Shown piece after piece: positions 63,209 through 64,000 of a DNA stretch of 64,000 bases. A model generated the notes under the pieces. The model was not told the DNA's origin and made no database searches. It was given only the letters and a program-made list of their open reading frames with translations. How positions within the stretch are numbered: position 1 is the first letter of the stretch; each line of letters opens with the position of its first letter. Source of the DNA: Deferribacteres bacterium (GTDB lineage: Bacteria; Chrysiogenota; Deferribacteres; Deferribacterales; Geovibrionaceae). The position numbers and the translations under genes are program-made. The DNA is taken from contig JAEWZN010000018.1 in assembly GCA_023395255.1 (NCBI GenBank), positions 4,865-68,864 on the forward strand, in the 5' to 3' direction.

Positions 63209-63502
63209 ATGAGAATAATTGCCCGGAAAACCTTAACAGAATTTTATACTCTGCATCCTGACAGCAGAAATGCTCTTGAAGCATGGTTTTATGAAGCAAA
63301 ACAGGCAAAATGGCAAAGCTTTAACTGCATAAAGGAAAAGTTCCGCAGTGTGAGCATTACCAGCGGGAACAGAGCAGTTTTCAATATATGCGGCAATAAA
63401 TACAGGCTGATAGTTAAACTACATTATACCGCCGGACTGGTTTATATACGCTTTATAGGAACGCACAAGGAATACGATAAAATTAACGCCGCAGAGGTGT
63501 AA
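63209..63502 (+). CDS. higB: HigB-type mRNA interferase toxin
   Basis: 97 residues. RIIARKTLTEFYTLHPDSRN, then WFYEAKQAKWQSFNCIKEKF and FNICGNKYRLIVKLHYTAGL, with RFIGTHKEYDKINA at the end: all typical of the HigB family (RelE fold, ribosome-dependent mRNA cleavage). Toxin first, antitoxin second, as in higBA. Appears leaderless. Confidence 0.92.
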   Translation: MRIIARKTLTEFYTLHPDSRNALEAWFYEAKQAKWQSFNCIKEKFRSVSITSGNRAVFNICGNKYRLIVKLHYTAGLVYIRFIGTHKEYDKINAAEV

Positions 63503-63503
63503 G

Positions 63504-63851
63504 ATGAAACCTATAAGAACAGAAAAAGACTACAACAATTACCTAAAAAGAATAGATGCTCTTATGGATATGCCTGAAACACAGGAAACTCTTGATGAAC
63601 TTGAAATACTTTCTATCCTTGCGGAGAAGTACGAGGAAGAGCAGTTCCCCATAAACACCCCTGACCCCGTTGAGGCAATAAAATTCCGCATGGAGCAGAT
63701 GGGGCTCTCCAACAGTGATATAGCTCCGTCACTTGGCGGACACAACAGGGTGAGCGAAGTTCTGAAAGGAAAAAGAGGACTGAGTATTAACATGATCAGA
63801 AACCTGCATAGGAATTTTAATATTCCGTACGAATCGCTTATAGGGGCATAA
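63504..63851 (+). CDS. higA: HigA-type antitoxin with HTH domain
   Basis: 115 residues. N-terminal acidic helical half (about 1-58), then a Xre-type helix-turn-helix: RMEQMGLSNSDIAPSLGGHN and RVSEVLKGKRGLSINMIRNL. Starts 1 bp after the toxin stop. Likely represses the promoter at 63175. Confidence 0.92.
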   Translation: MKPIRTEKDYNNYLKRIDALMDMPETQETLDELEILSILAEKYEEEQFPINTPDPVEAIKFRMEQMGLSNSDIAPSLGGHNRVSEVLKGKRGLSINMIRNLHRNFNIPYESLIGA

Positions 63852-63869
63852 AATATCTCTTTGTTGCAT

Positions 63870-64000
63870 ATGACGAGCCTGTAAATAGAAGTGTGTAAAC
63901 GTCGTATGTGTTAAACTAACATGCGAGGTTTATGATGAAATTCGACAAGGACAAACTGAAAGAGCTGCTTGCTGAAAGCGATGTAAAAACCACAGAAGAC
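63870..64000 (+). mobile_element. Probable left end of an IS256-family insertion sequence
   Basis: GAGCCTGTAAATAGAAGTGT, then GTAAAC, resembles the terminal repeat of IS256-type elements (a GTGTAAA-containing end). An open frame starting soon after resembles the N-terminus of their transposases. The other end lies outside the window, so this is a probable call. Confidence 0.5.
63932..64000 (+). CDS. Transposase N-terminus, partial (IS256-like)
   Basis: Reads MMKFDKDKLKELLAESDVKT, then TED at the window edge. 'KLKELL...DVKTTEDL' is a common start of IS256/mutator transposases. Two tandem ATGs (63932 and 63935) follow GAGG. Cut by the window end. Confidence 0.5.
   Translation, partial: MMKFDKDKLKELLAESDVKTTED

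Overview
The window is about 64 kb of densely coded bacterial chromosome at roughly 50% GC. LolA, LspA, lipoproteins, periplasmic c-type cytochromes, chemoreceptors and a MoxR/DUF58/TgpA cluster point to a motile, respiring Gram-negative bacterium. The small three-haem cytochrome of the c7 kind and the overall gene set suggest Deferribacterota (Geovibrio/Seleniivibrio/Denitrovibrio-like). That placement is inference from gene content; there is no rRNA gene in the window.

Layout. 0.4-9.7 kb (minus): accA-mutL-miaA-hfq-DUF4416-repeat protein-ftsB-xseA-greA, tightly overlapping, then a secreted transglutaminase-like protein. 10-12.4 kb (minus): a thioredoxin-fold lipoprotein and a glycosyltransferase. 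12.5-20.6 kb (plus): ileS-lspA-purH, purD-purE-tsaC, then the cytochrome. 20.6-30.3 kb (minus): a frameshifted REC-REC-GGDEF gene, then dprA-smg-topA-trmFO-xerC, an M20 amidohydrolase and lolA. 30.7-34.1 kb (plus): pyruvate carboxylase. 34.8-38.4 kb (minus): uvrC and a chemoreceptor. 38.6-45.1 kb (minus): a complete trpEGDCFBA operon behind a classical attenuator whose leader peptide has three Trp codons in a row. 45.1-49.1 kb (minus): cytochrome c, flavin reductase, an untracked 53-residue membrane protein, GAF-HD-GYP, DUF1461 and an MFS transporter. 49.6-54.9 kb (minus): DUF554, PLD-family, engB, DHH phosphoesterase, YjbQ, DUF2905, queH and a second, type-2 trpB. 55.2-56.5 kb: a DJ-1 family gene with a duplicated 5' end, and a ParE/Phd toxin-antitoxin pair. 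56.6-60.3 kb: moxR-DUF58-tgpA. 60.6-63.9 kb (plus): a CZB chemoreceptor, two envelope proteins and a HigBA pair. The right edge enters what looks like an IS256-family element.

The most unusual content lies between the genes. A dispersed element (called GHE here) recurs at about ten places. It has a constant GC-rich core flanked by hairpins. The stems differ from copy to copy but always pair, and the loops are fixed: ACAGGATG(T) on one side and A-N-GGA-Y on the other. GGA in a hairpin loop, and CAGGAUG in particular, is the known recognition pattern of the RNA-binding protein CsrA/RsmA. In five places the A hairpin lies in the sense orientation upstream of a gene (purD, xerC, a cytochrome c, DJ-1, the thioredoxin-fold lipoprotein). 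A separate structured stretch between pyc and uvrC is rich in GGA on one strand only and could be a Csr-type RNA. These are hypotheses from pattern reading, with tests given below. Two further repeat families (a CATTGCGAAC-type and a CCCCCTTT-type) share the same intergenic spaces.
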